A stretch of DNA of 64,000 bases from Ditylenchus dipsaci (GCA_004194705.1 SADC01001279.1:620001-684000); one strand, 5' to 3'. Shown: positions 22,401 to 32,860, numbered from the stretch's first letter. A program made the numbers and translations. Notes: generated by a model not told the origin, from the sequence alone.

Positions 22401-24692
22401 TAGTGTCGACCCACCTCAAGGACACCACATGCCACCACATGGACACCACCTCAAGCTCATTCCCGCCTAGGGTCCTATATTTTTTGCCTCACTTTTCAGC
22501 GCCTTTTGCCTATTCCGATTGGCCAGTCTATTGTCAAAAATCGCAAGGACTCCGGTTTTAATGGAATCTGTATAAAGTATTTGACATGACTTCGTGACGC
22601 GAATAGTGAACTCGTCAACTATGCACGATCGATTTATTGACTTTTGGGTGCCAGTAACTCAGTTTTAGAGAGGAAATTGGGTGTTAATGTATTAGAAGGC
22701 TCAAATCTGCAAGCTCTAAGCTATCTAACAATCATAAGTTTGCCTGAGAAAAGTTAGATAAAGGTGACTGTATCTCGCGAACAAGAATCGCTGGAAATTT
22801 TGGTAAACTATGCTTTACATTTTTTGACTTTTGAGGTCATATACCGTATTCTCTCTAATAGACGGGTCCTCTCTATTTGAAGGGTCCTCTCTAATAGACG
22901 GGTCCCCTACGAGACCAAAACTAGGGGGGTAAACCATGTTTTATTGCATTTTTAATATGAAGTCAAAAATATTTTTGGATGTTGAAAAATAGACGGGTCG
23001 ACCCCTCTATTAGAGAGAATACGGTATCTTGTTTTTGATGCTTGATTTAATGATAGTGTGTTAAAAATGTTAAATGTGCAGAAAATTAGCTCTTTTTAAG
23101 CCCACACACAGCCGTAAAAAGTAAGAGCTGGGTGACTGCATTTCGCGAACAAGAAATCTTGGCGAATGATTTTGGTAAGCGCCTGTAAGGTACCTCTTGA
23201 TATTGTCTTTGCATTATTTCGTATAAAAAATGTCGAACTTAAGGCGGAACGGACTTGTAACGCTTTCATATCGACCCGAATGTATAATGTTCTCTTGACA
23301 ATATTGGCAAAGCTTGGGCACGAATATTCGATAGCCTATTAATACTGGCTCAAAAATTTGTCTTTTGAGACAAATGTTACAAAGTTCACTAGAAGACTAC
23401 TAAAGTCTCTAGAAGACAGTATTAGAGTACTCAAATTGAACTTTTCTGTAAAAAGATTCGACGCTAGTAGCGAATACCCCCCCCCAACGATTTTCACTTT
23501 TTTTACTTTAGTAAAAAGTACCCAAATATATGTCCCAGACCCCGGAAAATGTGCGCAAACTCTTCATTCGTCACAACTTCCGTACGCTGGCCTACCCCCA
23601 AGCCTAAGGGCTAAGCCTAAACTTCTTGTTTGCATGGGTAGTTACAGCGATTTTTAAAGGTCGGATGCTTGGGGGGGGTATTCGCTACTAGCGCCAAAGA
23701 TTCCATGTATTTTTTTCCAATTTTATTATCCAAGCTTTTTATGACTACAACTAAAGCCCCTCAAGTTCTACCCCGCTCTGGAGCCCTCATACCTGCAATA
23801 GACTGTGGATCATAAATAATTTAACCCCTCCCCCTAAAAAGGGTCATAAATAGCCCCCCCCCCCTTAGTCCTTCCTAACGGACGTTGGCCAACCAAAAAC
23901 TAAGCCTAAAAAATACCCTATAAATAACCCTCCAAAGGAGGGGTTATTCATCGGTGGGGGGAGGTATGGGTTTGTATACGTTGATCCTTTGACCAAGCGA
24001 TGAAAATTAAAAAATATATTTAAAAGTCGACCTAAAAACACCAACAATTTCAACTTCTTGACAGTTACTAATGACCTTTTAATAACTAGTCACCTTTTCA
24101 ACTCAACACTAGGTAATTTTTGCCCATATTTTGTTTTTACACATACTGAAGCCCTTAAATCTACCATAGCCAAATAATCAATATCCCTGACTTACCACCA
24201 TTTGCTCTCTGCTAGCTCCATCAGTGAGCATATTCAGTGACATTCTGGGTGACACACTCAATGCCGATCTATACCTACTCCTCCTAAGCGCCACCCCTTC
24301 CTTGCCAGGAGCCATTTCCAGTCCTCCTTGAGGTGAGATCACACTCAGCAAAGCTGCAGCCACTGCTGAGACCCATGTTCACTCGATTTTCTTCCCGCTC
24401 TTGAACTTTTTCTTGAATTAATCCTTGAGCTGCTTCTGGAAGCGGAAGAGCTTCTCTGACTTTTGGGCGAGTGGACTACAGATTTTCGTTCAGGGAACAG
24501 GAAGTGCGACTTCAAATCGTGCTCTGACACACTGCTCTTTAAGCCCTGAGTGTTGTAGGCAGGAGAGGGGGGTGTGCACATTGCGTTGCTGTACCTTCGG
24601 CGCTGGGCACTCCGCACAGACAAATGTCTTGGAGATGGGGAATTCTGTAGATGGGCGTCTCGAAAGGTATCCATTACTATGTTACCGAACAT
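10465..24692 (-). CDS. Unrecognised Ser-rich protein, eight exons
   Basis: Minus-strand exons that join in phase: 24692-24196, 14901-14795, 14738-14629, 14566-14444, 13052-12928, 12871-12759, 12699-12561 and 10983-10465. Four introns are 56-62 bp; three are long (9.3, 1.4 and 1.6 kb). The product would be about 575 residues. It has an N-terminal Ser/Arg-rich tail, then a folded-looking core with motifs such as TIFLGFLRCDDSSDSSYG, GYIVTCFKLLDESYR and TFAYVLFCEFGNILHP, then a Ser/Thr/Pro-rich C-terminus ending PQELV. I do not recognise the family. The start ATG at 24692 is a guess. Near 24370 the first exon changes frame. Either a 41-nt intron or a one-base deletion would restore it. The last long intron contains a hAT fossil and a MITE. 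Confidence 0.65.
11176..12218 (+). mobile_element. hAT transposon fossil with BED-type finger remnant
   Basis: Perfect 8-bp target duplications (gtcatcag at 11168-11175 and 12219-12226) flank ends CAGGGCTCCGAATCG and a 12-of-15 matching complement. Inside, a plus-strand frame near 11475-11648 encodes a BED-like segment: GKDDFHAHYIPCNDEINLA followed by ITKHQETQKHKENA, with Cys and His in the expected order. A later frame near 11780-11908 reads FSDSEVAKKFGCEQY, resembling the conserved N-terminal region of hAT transposases. The rest of the transposase is missing, so it is a deleted, non-autonomous derivative. It lies in the last intron of the Ser-rich gene. Confidence 0.85.
12355..12508. mobile_element. 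ccttggtccc-family MITE
   Basis: Inverted ends ccttggtccctcctgttg and caccaggggggaccaagg enclose a short palindromic interior with the gtgatta / taatcac pair. It sits about 50 bp below an exon of the Ser-rich gene, inside its last intron. Related termini (ggtccccc...ccaaggcaa) recur near 33238, 38250, 43379 and 55203. Confidence 0.75.
13060..14440. other. Long intron of the Ser-rich gene
   Basis: AT-rich. A plus-strand 83-codon frame at 13686-13937 has Lys/Phe/Ile-dominated composition and no motif. No transposon ends recognised. Confidence 0.35.
14910..15110. other. Start of the 9.3-kb intron of the Ser-rich gene
   Basis: No feature recognised between the exon and the next foldback element. 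Confidence 0.3.
15114..15375. mobile_element. Foldback element with gaccggataca tandem ends
   Basis: Each end carries three copies of an 11-bp motif, gaccggataca, spaced irregularly, and the two ends are inverted. The interior contains a 12-base G run and a short ggtttg / caaacc stem. No ORF. Directly repeated motifs inside each inverted end resemble transposase-binding arrays, but the superfamily is unknown. Confidence 0.75.
15380..17005. other. Intronic region, no gene recognised
   Basis: AT-rich with a more GC-balanced patch at 16020-16280. I found no exon there on either strand. Short frames (for example 16599-16802 minus) have no motif. Confidence 0.3.
17009..17844. mobile_element. pogo/Tigger-like non-autonomous element
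   Basis: The left end reads cagccgagctcgatatagtg and the right end cactatatcgaggtttgactg. A TA precedes the left end. Motifs of the form gtgatcactatat recur six or more times near both ends and could be transposase sites. A copy of a dispersed hairpin-containing repeat (17315-17440) is inserted in the middle. No transposase is present. Confidence 0.75.
17315..17440 (+). repeat. Dispersed hairpin repeat, copy 1
   Basis: Matches copies at 20868-20975, 33295-33435 and 36835-36965. The core is gactggggtctacggcat, then a tgcatgc...gcatcc region and the hexamer-rich tail tttcgagtgatttgtgtct. This copy has lost one arm of the hairpin that is intact in the other three. Confidence 0.7.
17975..18250. 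mobile_element. gggcatgcccgtg-family foldback element, copy 1
   Basis: Ends carry gggcatgcccgtgcccgac and an inverted ccacgggcat...catgctcgtgc. The interior shares tttctgcctagtttttaga and ggtcccc..cgcctta with the copies at 33445-33960 and 44590-45052. No ORF. Confidence 0.65.
18300..18900. other. Intronic region with weak coding signals
   Basis: A 115-codon plus-strand frame (18329-18676) begins with a hydrophobic segment, and a minus-strand frame across 18430-18545 reads LPESRSSSVSSLGALS, similar in composition to the Ser-rich gene in which it lies. Neither joins neighbouring exons in phase, so both stay unconfirmed. Confidence 0.2.
18904..19049. mobile_element. accgtatt-family MITE, diverged
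   Basis: Ends tactgtatttattcgaatag and tattagaataaatgcggg are inverted with mismatches, and the internal pair gagccagag / ctggttct fits the family's layout. Confidence 0.6.
19060..19960. other. Intronic AT-rich sequence
   Basis: No gene, RNA gene or element end recognised. Confidence 0.3.
19970..20447. mobile_element. accgtatt-family MITE carrying a nested palindrome
   Basis: Ends accgtatttct and agaaaaaatacggt. Inside, 20017-20313 is a separate long palindrome whose arms start cagggggagggggccgtttc and pair along cgtattcgcgtttctcgtat. The accgtatt copy is therefore interrupted. Overlapping frames on both strands in this palindrome are by-products of its symmetry. Confidence 0.75.
20612..21063. 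mobile_element. Foldback element containing dispersed hairpin repeat, copy 2
   Basis: The arms agataacctcatattcgtg... and ...cacgaatatgaggttatct are inverted over about 45 bp, including ctcgaccccgatttcat. Between them is the dispersed repeat (20868-20975), here with an intact hairpin ctctggtatgcatg / catgcatccagag. A truncated relative without the right arm is at 36600-36985. Confidence 0.75.
21070..22840. other. Intronic sequence, no gene recognised
   Basis: Mixed AT-rich sequence with a short direct repeat of ggtgagtcatc-type motifs near 21470-21560. The 105-codon minus frame at 21494-21811 has no motif. Confidence 0.3.
22843..23025. mobile_element. accgtatt-family MITE, well preserved
   Basis: Ends accgtattctctctaatag and ctattagagagaatacggt form an almost perfect 19-bp inverted repeat. 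The motif ctctaatagacgggtcc is directly repeated in the left arm. Confidence 0.8.
23462..23693. mobile_element. Foldback element with C-run/G-run ends
   Basis: The ends cgctagtagcgaataccccc and ggggggtattcgctactagcg are inverted, each with its own small hairpin (gctagtagc). It is 232 bp long with no ORF. A related C-rich palindromic patch is at 23825-23960. Confidence 0.75.
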
Positions 24693-24799
24693 GGCCAAGG
24701 TGTTAGTTAATAATTATAGATGTAGTTTCTTAATTTTCGAAATGTATTGCTGTGAGTGTGGCTAAAAAGTTGAGTTACAAATGATACAAATGATTATAA

Positions 24800-26540
24800 G
24801 AAATATAATCATCATATAATCATCATCGTACATAAAAGTTCGGGAAATTCGGGTGATTTTCGGTGATTTATGAGTGGTTTGAATGTTTCCCGGTCAAGGG
24901 GCGGAAAAAAATTATTACGCCACCCCGCCGCCCCCCCCCCCCCCACCCCTTGAAAAAGTTGAAGTTGCGGCCCTAGTCGTGAATTGTCGCGTACCCATAA
25001 AAGTTATCGAATATCCGCGTTATTTGGGACACCCTGCATGTTTTTTTTCTATTACCAGCTATGCTAGTACAAAAAGAACAATTCCAAGCAAAGATTTCAA
25101 AATATTTTATAGAAAATAAATTAAATAAATTGAAACTAAAATACGGCAAGAAAAAAGTTGTATTTTGTTTGGATATATTTGTGAGTTTAACCAAAGTTTT
25201 TGTAATAAAATGAAATAATCATTTTTAAATTTTCTTTATAGTTTCTGCTAATAAAATTTGTATTTACAGACTTTCCTGTCGCATTTTCTAGCCTCTAAAA
25301 TTAGAAAGATTTTAGATGATTCTCGAGATTTATGGGTGAAAATCTAAAATTGAAAAAGAGTGTAGAATGAAAGAAAACGCGAAAAAATTTAGAGTAATGT
25401 TAAATATTCGCTCTTAGCCGAGATATAGGTCATCAGAGTGGAGTATGCTGATTGAGAAGGGATTTACAAATAAAAACATTAGATAAAGCTTCAATGAAGC
25501 TTTTGTTAGGCTCAATTCATACTCACATGTTCAACGAGTAGTAACACTTCATGACGTCTGTTTTCACGCGAATATTTTCCCTGGATTTCGAATTAAATTT
25601 TTACTTTTTCAACCTCAGTGATTTAGCAAGGTCATGAGGGCACATGTTCCAACACCAAATAGTAAAAGAATATGCAAAAACAGATACAATGCAAACTTGC
25701 AAGCTCCAAATTTTTCCAAAAAGTGCAAAAACACAGCTCTTTCAAAAGAAACCAGCGTAAATAAGCAATTTCTTTTAAAAAATAGAAAAGGTAGGCCAAA
25801 AGGCATACTCAGTTGCCTAGCTAAGTCATCAAAAACACACACATTTACACACACACCAAAAAACAAAACAACCGTCGGTTCGACTCCGTCTCCAAGCAAG
25901 TCCCTTTTTTAGCAAAACATGCAAAAAATAACAAAAGTGAGGGTGTAAAGCGCATAAACAAGTGCCACTAGCCACTCCAAAGGTCACCTTAGGCAGCAAA
26001 TTTGGCAGGAAAAGACGAAAACACCACCAAACCAATAAAGAATACTCAGCCTTTAAATTGAATTTCACCCCCGCCTCTCACTTTAATCTCACATAATTGC
26101 CTATTTTAGTTTACTTTAGTTTGTCTGAACATCACCCAAGTTGCAGTCAATTAAAATAAATTGGAAAATGGCTTGCTACTTTTTTGTTTATTTTTTCGTT
26201 GGGAGTGGGCAATAGCTGACAGAAATCAGGGAAGATAAACATTAAGTGTCCAATATCAAAAAAAATGAAATGGTTTGGAGGGTAATCAGCAGAGTGAGCT
26301 CAATGAGTGAGCTCAATACTACTCAAATTTTTGAGGTCGATATTTAGTAGTTCAAAGGTCATAACAAAGAACAGATTTGTGGCGAACATAGATTTGAAAG
26401 CACATGCATTAATATAAAACTATAAAGAGAGAATAAAAAACAAGATGTCGTAACACAGAGACTATTTTTGAAAAAAAATTGTGGCTAAACTCAAAGGATT
26501 CGGCGACAACTAAGCACTCGTGAAAATCGTTAAAATATGG
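24800..26540. other. Upstream region of the Ser-rich gene
   Basis: AT-rich, with a 13-C run at 24931-24944 and a solitary gagatataggtc motif of the accgtatt family at 25421. Overlapping short frames of opposite strand at 25615-26068 show no motif. No promoter can be assigned. Confidence 0.3.
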
Positions 26541-26549
26541 ATCAAATTG

Positions 26550-26822
26550 AATTGTTGCCCCTAAAGTTTGAATTCTTGCCCCTTTTTAATTATTTCTTAC
26601 CCTTTTTCAAATTTCAAATAAAAAACTGAAATCTTGCCTTTTTTTTGAAATATTGCCCCATTTTTTTTATCAAAATCGGATAGATTTCTCCGATTTGGCG
26701 CCTTCGATGAAAAATCGGAGGAATTTACCCGATTTTGATTGAAAAAGGGCAATATTTCAGTTTTTTATTTTGAAATTAAAAAAAAAGGGACAAGAATTCA
26801 GAGTTTAGGGGCAACATTTCAG
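26550..26822. mobile_element. Palindromic element, 273 bp
   Basis: The arms pair along attgttgcccctaaa / tttaggggcaacattt, aactgaaat / atttcagtt and tccgattt..aaaatcgga. No ORF. Confidence 0.75.
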
Positions 26823-26861
26823 TTACATCCTTAAAATATTAGGTCATGTGGAAAGTTTTTT

Positions 26862-27261
26862 GGGCAAAACGGAATTTTGCAGCTAATTCTCGTAATTTCG
26901 CATCAATTTTTTTTTATTTTTTTCTAAATTTTGTTAACTTTTTTTAAAGGTAATAACAGCATCATGTAGCGCTACGATTCTAGTTTCTTATAACGTGTCA
27001 TTTATTGCAACATCTCTGAAAAAAGTAGAACAAAAAAGGGAAAGTACGTACCAAATTATTTTTTTATTTGCTTCATACTTTTACTCTTTTATTCTACTTT
27101 TTGTGGAGATGCTGCAATAAATGACACGTCATTAGAAACTAGAACCCTAGGGCTACATGATGCTGTTATAACCTTTGAAAAAAGTAAAGAAAATTAGATC
27201 GAAAAAAAACATAAATTTACTGCAAAATTACGAGAATTAGCTGCGAAATTCCGTTTTACCC
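26862..27261. mobile_element. Palindromic element, 400 bp
   Basis: Ends gggcaaaacggaattttgca and a matching complement ending aaattccgttttaccc. The arms pair through agctaattctcgtaattt, agcatcatgtagc and gtgtcatttattgca. No ORF. Confidence 0.8.
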
Positions 27262-27269
27262 GTTTTTTT

Positions 27270-28550
27270 TATGAAATTTTTGTGGCATTGTGCTTTTTAT
27301 AAAAGTTTTTGGCCATATTTAAAAGTTGACTCATCATTCTATAGCTAAGAGCCTTACCTACAACATGGATTTCATTTTTTGAAAAATGGTACGCTACTGC
27401 CGTATACATGAGTAGACTGCCCAAAAATTGCATCACTCACCCACTTTAAAAGATATCTCAACCGCTTGAAACTATTTTTGCCTTATTTGAATAGATTAAG
27501 ATTCAAAAAGACATTTTTGGCAGTATACGCTCTATAAAAAATCCGGTTTGAGAATATTCGGGCACAAAAGATTGTTTTTTTGTTCTACCGAAAATCCCAG
27601 TTTTGGCTAAATCTAAAATCGTGTCTCATTTTCCCGCTCAGTCTTCTATTAGTCCTCTTTACTCATAAGGAAATGAAAGATGCAGAGCCAAGAAAAATAT
27701 ATTTCTATAGTAAAAAGATTAAATAAAAAGTCGAATAAAAGAAAGGAGATATTGGTGTTGCTACCTTTTGAAGCTAAATGATATTTTTTATGCTTGACTG
27801 ATTGGTAGTCGGCAAGTTTGTGCATTTGTTTCCACCCTTTTTGTGGGAATCTAGTAGCTAGAAAGCAGTAGCATTAGGCATGAGTACTATTGGGGAACCA
27901 CTTCAAAATTGCAAGACAATTGTGGTTGTATTAGTAAAGTGAATTTCCACTTAAAAGCTCTTTGAAAAACGCTCTTTTCGAGCTGTTCTATGGGTCTAGA
28001 AGTGGAACAATGGTCCTAAAAAGTGTGGCAGTTGTAAGAATAATGGCTATATATAAAAAGCTTAAGATTTTAAGCATTTATAAAGACAATTAAAATTATA
28101 AAAAGGCAAAACGGAAAAATGTCCACTTTTACGAAAAAAATTATCGGGTCATTTCTCAACCAGATCATGCTCCAAAAAGGGATCTTTTTTAAGATCTGAA
28201 AATATTTGGCGCTGGTTTCGTATATGTGTCTTATTTAGGATAAGGTTTAGACTCAGCGCGTGGTCATTACTAATATCAGCTTTTTCGAAAAACAAAATCA
28301 AAAATAGTAGTTTTAGGTAAACCCTAAAAATAATGGAGCGAGGGGGCTTGGGTTGGTGGTGTTTTATATGACAGTTTATATGACGAACGCCCAATCTGAC
28401 GATCATGAAATTGGGATTTTAAAATGAACAAGTATTATGTTTTCGACCTGAAATATGAGGACAAGAATCCTTTATAAGAAATAAGTGTTTCTGTCTATTC
28501 GTTCAAGATCCCAGTTATTTGGAGATGCAAACCTGTAATGATTTATCTCT
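27270..28550. other. Intergenic AT-rich sequence
   Basis: No gene recognised; the 85-codon minus frame at 28149-28406 has no motif. Confidence 0.3.
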
Positions 28551-28556
28551 CTATTT

Positions 28557-28792
28557 AAGGGGCATGGTCACCTTTTACAAAACTTATCCCGCCAACTCAA
28601 AATTTTTTTCCGAATCATTGAACTTCTTTACGGATTTTTCAACTTGGTTTCTAACAAGTTATAACTAAAATTAAATTCTAAGCCTCGTTTTGTGAGAGAC
28701 CAAGCAAAAAATCCGTACAGAATTTTAATGATTCGGAAAATTATTTGAATTGGCGGGACAAATTCGAAAACAGGTGACCATGCCCTTTAAAA
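28557..28792. mobile_element. ccgccaactc-family palindromic MITE, copy 1
   Basis: Ends aaggggcatggtcacc and ggtgaccatgccctt, with inner arms cccgccaactcaaa / ttgaattggcggg and ttcaacttggtttc / gaccaagc. Relatives are the interrupted copy around 31545-32105 and the copy at 42462-42665. Confidence 0.8.
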
Positions 28793-28867
28793 TTACTAGT
28801 CTATGTATATTCAAAATTTTATTGTTAGTGGCTGAAGTGGAAGTGACAAAATAACGATTATAGGCGC

Positions 28868-29145
28868 TAAAATTAAAATCAACAAGGCAAAATTTGCAGG
28901 GCACTTCTATAGTTTGCCAGATTCTGAAAAAAGAGCAATGAGGCAGAAGTTCAGGTAAGAAACCAAGTAAAGTAAAGACAGTGGAGACGGAAAAGCCAAT
29001 CTAGAAGCTTCAAGTTCATTTTCACAAAATTCTGATGACCCTTCAGTGCTCAGTCTCACGGATGTATTGGACGAGTGTTTTTACAAAAAAGAGTTGAAAA
29101 AAATGAATCCCAAAATAACTAATCATTTCTCGTCAAAACTTTGAC
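28868..29145 (+). CDS. Possible short exons, unrecognised
   Basis: A frame ending at 28951 reads FAGHFYSLPDSEKRAMRQ and has a donor-like GTAAGA. A second frame starting near 28981 reads SFSQNSDDPSVLSLTDVLD and stops at 29143. Only about 28 bases separate them, too short for a normal intron in this window. They may be pieces of a degraded transposon gene with a frameshift. Function unknown. Confidence 0.25.
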
Positions 29146-29219
29146 ATATTTGTCTTATAGTATCTTTGTTATTATTTGTTGGATAAAAGATACTTTTGGT
29201 TAATCTTTCGGGTAATTCA

Positions 29220-29349
29220 GGTAAGAGTTCTCGATTCAGTGTATGATATTAACTGTTTGGTCAGGAAACCTTCGATTTAGTGTAACTCTCGATTCAGTGT
29301 ATATCCCACCGGTCCTTGCGGGCCTACACTAAATCGAGAGTGGACTGTA
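29220..29349. mobile_element. pogo-like MITE remnant
   Basis: The right end reads tacactaaatcgagagtgga ctgta and the left arm has ctcgattcagtgta twice. A TA follows the right end. Left terminus eroded. Confidence 0.6.
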
Positions 29350-29359
29350 TAACCAAAAA

Positions 29360-30575
29360 AATTCTTAGCTTTTTATGTTTAGAAGACCCTCATAAATTTT
29401 ACTAAAAATTAAATTCACATGCAAATAACATTAAAAAATAACATTCACAAGGATAAACAGTGAGAAATTATAAAAAAAATTAGGCGGATAAAAACCATTG
29501 GAATGAGAAAAACAAAAAATTAAATTTTTAGATAAATAATAATTGCGAATTCAGTCATAAAATCATTTTAGCACCACCAGCATGTTCAAAAAAATACTCC
29601 AGTGCTTCACTTGTGTTGTTCCTACTGCTTTTAAATTTATTAATTTCTTGCGTGTTTTGTGCTTTTTTACTGGTTGTATTATTCGTGGGGGTTAGTCACA
29701 TCTTGGACACAATCCTGTTTGTGTGTCTTAAATCCAAACCTCCTTTTTGCGTAAAGCTGTTAGTGGCAGTAATTAGGAGTATCAACACCACATTTCAAAG
29801 TATTGCTATGGTAACTACTTGCATTAAGAAAAATCAATCAAATGTATACATGTCGCTTTACGAAAAGTGCATTCCATTACAAATTTTTCAAACAACAATT
29901 TATTGAGTGGTTGAAGTTAACTAACGGTCTTAGTTTTTTTAAGCTAATTAAAAAAACTCGTTGCAACAACAAAAAATTTAAAAAGCGTGTTACTCGTGGG
30001 CATCGATCTTGCGGCCGTTTTTTCTAAATTTTGCGAAAACAATACAGGGTGTAACAAGAAATTACCGGCTTCAAAAGGGCCATAATTTTTTTCTAGTGCG
30101 ATTTCCGATTATAATCGAATTCTGTGAGAAATTCTGAGAAAAACAAGTCATCAGGAAAAAGGCAAACGCAAATAAACACTTGCATCACTGTTTGTAACTT
30201 TGGTGTGTGCTTGCGCGGAATATCACGCTGAACAAGATTGTGTTAGCAGTTTGAAAAAAAACTGAGAAAAAGTACTGGCAAAAAGGCTGATGAAAAAGGT
30301 CATTTTCTGGGGTAGAAAAATGACGACTTTTTTCTAAATTTTATGCGCGTTGAAAGTTCTTGACAGGTTTTTAGTGCTTGTTGTATATTAAAATGACGCT
30401 GACATTATGGGCTTTTTAACGATGTATAACATGTTGAATAAAAAAGGGTTTTTTCATGACTAAAAATTGACTAAATCACCTTGATCCAATTCTTTTCTTG
30501 TATCCACTTAATATTAGCAAAAAAAATAAATATAAAAATCTATTATATTTTAGCCACTTTAAATTCCACAAAAGC
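29360..30575. other. Intergenic AT-rich sequence
   Basis: The 97-codon plus frame at 29613-29906 starts with a hydrophobic run but has no family motif. A possible acagggtgta MITE end is at 30043. No gene is called. Confidence 0.3.
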
Positions 30576-30580
30576 CCTAC

Positions 30581-30724
30581 CTGAACACTCAAATCTTTCA
30601 ATTTAGGAGTCTGTCTAGGGTGCACACTCAAATACTCTAGCTCCAGTCTGGGGTCGTCGTCATCGTCCTTTTGGCTGTTGAGCCTCTGGAGCTGTCCTTC
30701 TGTTGCTGCTGCTTTTTGCGTCTC
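30581..30724 (-). CDS. Probable internal or first exon, unrecognised
   Basis: A 48-codon open frame on the minus strand runs from a TAG acceptor at 30725-30727 to a CAG/GTAGGG donor at 30581. It reads LQRLNSQKDDDDDPRLELEY and ends in phase 0. Immediately upstream, a different frame starts MFQSRSRSGSRRRKKQQQQ. A single-base shift between them would make a start exon of Ser/Arg/Gln-rich composition. It may belong to the Ser-rich gene below 24.7 kb on the same strand, but phases could not be joined. Confidence 0.4.
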
Positions 30725-31544
30725 CTACTGCCACTTCTCGACCTGGACTGGAACATCTCTACAAAAAAACACTCATTTCAACCAAAACCCAAAAACGTCA
30801 TTAATAGCGCGACACAGGGCTAAAAAAACATGCAGTAAGAGTCAAAAAAAAGCAACCCATCCCAGCAAAAGTCAATAAGCCAGCTAACGCGGCTCTTCTC
30901 CTCTATTATCCATTATTTGTTGTGTAGTGTATGCTATTACTAGCCTTTTTGTTGCTGGCCAAACAAAGATATGGCTACTAACAGCAAAAACGAGCAGCAA
31001 AAAAATGATTCAAAAAGTCAAGTCCCAAGGGTTAGCAACTTAGGCACCTCTCCATTTGTCGCCTTTTTTAAAAATTTCTGCTCCACCAAAAACATTAATA
31101 AATAATGACCAGCCAAATAATATAACTTCTTTTCCAATCCTAATTAATTCCTACTGGCAGTACTGCTACTACTAGTTTGGTGAAGACTGGTAGATGAAAG
31201 TGGCCGATGAAAGTCACGTCAGCCAAGAAGGCGGGTGGTATTAATGTAATCCTGAGGAATGATTTAGCCTTACAAGCTTATAATACTCACTTTTATGGGT
31301 GTTAATATGTATAGAGGAAAGCTTTAAAAGGTGTTCAAATGCCATTTTTCCTTCTCTACTGGTTTTTAATTGCTAGTGTGAGTACCAGGAATGTTATCCA
31401 GCTTGCTATTTGAATTTAGCAGAGCGGGTTTTTTTGAAAAAATAGATTGGTAAAATATAAAATTGGCGCTAGAATATAAGGTTTCGCGAGACAGCATAGA
31501 ACTGCTGCAATGCATAATATGAACAAAATTTGCGATTTTAAAAA

Positions 31545-32105
31545 ATGACATGCTCACGGGGACATGGTGCGGAAAAAATACCAAAAGTCATACAAACTTT
31601 TGTATGACTTTTGGTATTTTGTATTTTTTCCGCACCATGCACGGTGGTCTGGTGGTCCCCCGCCAATTCAATTTTTTTCCTAATCATTGATTTCCTGTTC
31701 GGGTTTTTTAACTTGGTTTTTAACAAATTGAGGTCTTGAATTTGATTTTAAAGTTTAGTTTTGTTGGAAACTCAAAAAAAAATTCGTACGTAAATCCAAC
31801 TACCGTATTCACTTTAATAATCGGGCATGTCCGTTTATTTTTCAAGCCCAAAAAAAGTCGGAAAAGTTTCGGGTAAATTTTTAAATTTTTGGGTGCTCAA
31901 GCAAAATCTAAAAAGTGGAATCAGTTAAATTCGTAATAACTAAGAAAACGCAAAAATACAGATTTGAAAATAGGTTTTTGTGGGCTGAGATATAGGTCCT
32001 TGGTGGTGCCCTTTTATTAAAGGGTGCCCTTTTATCAGAGTGAATACGGTATTAGGAAAAAATAAGGGGACCACCAGATCACCCGTGAACATGGTCCTTT
32101 AAAGA
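31545..32105. mobile_element. ccgccaatt-family MITE copy 2, interrupted by an accgtatt MITE
   Basis: Left part (31545-31800) and right part (32051-32105) are the two arms of the family seen at 28557-28792. They have been split by an accgtatt element inserted at 31802-32050. A further small palindrome (tggtgcggaaaaaataccaa and its complement) sits at 31565-31640. Confidence 0.65.
31802..32050. mobile_element. accgtatt-family MITE, inserted in another MITE
   Basis: Ends accgtattcactttaataa and ttttatcagagtgaatacggt. The family motif gagatataggtc is present at 31990. Its position inside a ccgccaatt-family element gives a relative age: it is younger. Confidence 0.75.
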
Positions 32106-32111
32106 TTAGTG

Positions 32112-32188
32112 GCCTTGTTAACTCAGTGGTAGAGCAGCGGAAGCCGGTGAAGAAGCCAGAAGCCGTGGGTTCGATTCCCACTCGGGGC
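32112..32188 (+). tRNA. tRNA-like sequence (pseudogene or SINE head)
   Basis: An A-box-like aactcagtggtagagc and a perfect B-box-like ggttcgattcc are spaced as in a tRNA. The T-stem is perfect (GTGGG/CCCAC) and the 7-bp acceptor stem pairs except one T-T. However, the anticodon region is about six bases too long, made of gaagcc repeats, and forms no 5-bp anticodon stem. It is therefore a degenerate tRNA or the tRNA-derived part of a SINE rather than a working tRNA. No poly-A tail is obvious. Confidence 0.5.
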
Positions 32189-32194
32189 ATCACA

Positions 32195-32855
32195 TTTTTC
32201 CTTGACTTTTTCTCTAATAAGGCCACACCCTCGCCTTTATTTCATTATAAAAACACGATAAAAGCCCGAAAACGGTGTAGGTAAAATGACCTTTGGGGGG
32301 CTTTAGTCCTCCCTCCCCTGAAAATTTTTTCTAGATACGTTTCTGCTCCTCGTACTCCTACCCAGTCGCCTGGTACCCCTAAATACTCTCATGGTAGCCA
32401 CACCAATTCTCATGTTAACCCTACTACCTCTCCTGGCATACCTACCCATTCTCCTGACTTGCTCACCCACTCTCCAGGTAGGCCTCACACACCCGCTTGC
32501 TATCTTGACACGCCTTCTGACAAACCTATAAATAAATAATAAAACACAAATAAAAAACAGCTCGTAAATTATTGTTTGAATGGTCGTAGACATGTTGAAA
32601 GCTATTTTCTAACAAAAAGTAACGATAAATGAGTGAGCAAAGACGTAAAATGAAAAAGACGGCAGGACACTGACCTACCAAGATTTGGTACAAGAAGAAG
32701 GAAATTTGGTACAAAAAGAAGTAAATTTTGTACAAAAAAAGTATTGCCCAAAAAAGGTAAGCTCCCGCGACAAATAAAAACTCAAATTCCCGCGTTTTGA
32801 GAATTAAATTTTTATCCTAGTAACAGTGTCAACTTAACACAGGGGCAGTGCTGAT
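32195..32855. other. Intergenic sequence with short cctgg/ctacc repeats
   Basis: At 32335-32520 a loose tandem of motifs such as ctcctggtacccc gives a 96-codon Arg-rich minus frame that looks like a repeat by-product. At 32675-32745 there is a tandem of aagaaggaaatttggtacaa-like units. No gene. Confidence 0.35.
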
Positions 32856-32860
32856 CGAGG

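Noticed and set aside
32035..32226. Minus-strand 63-codon frame containing PRVGIEPTAS...STTELTRP
   Set aside because: This is the well-known spurious peptide produced by translating the reverse strand of a tRNA-like B-box/A-box sequence; it is not a protein.
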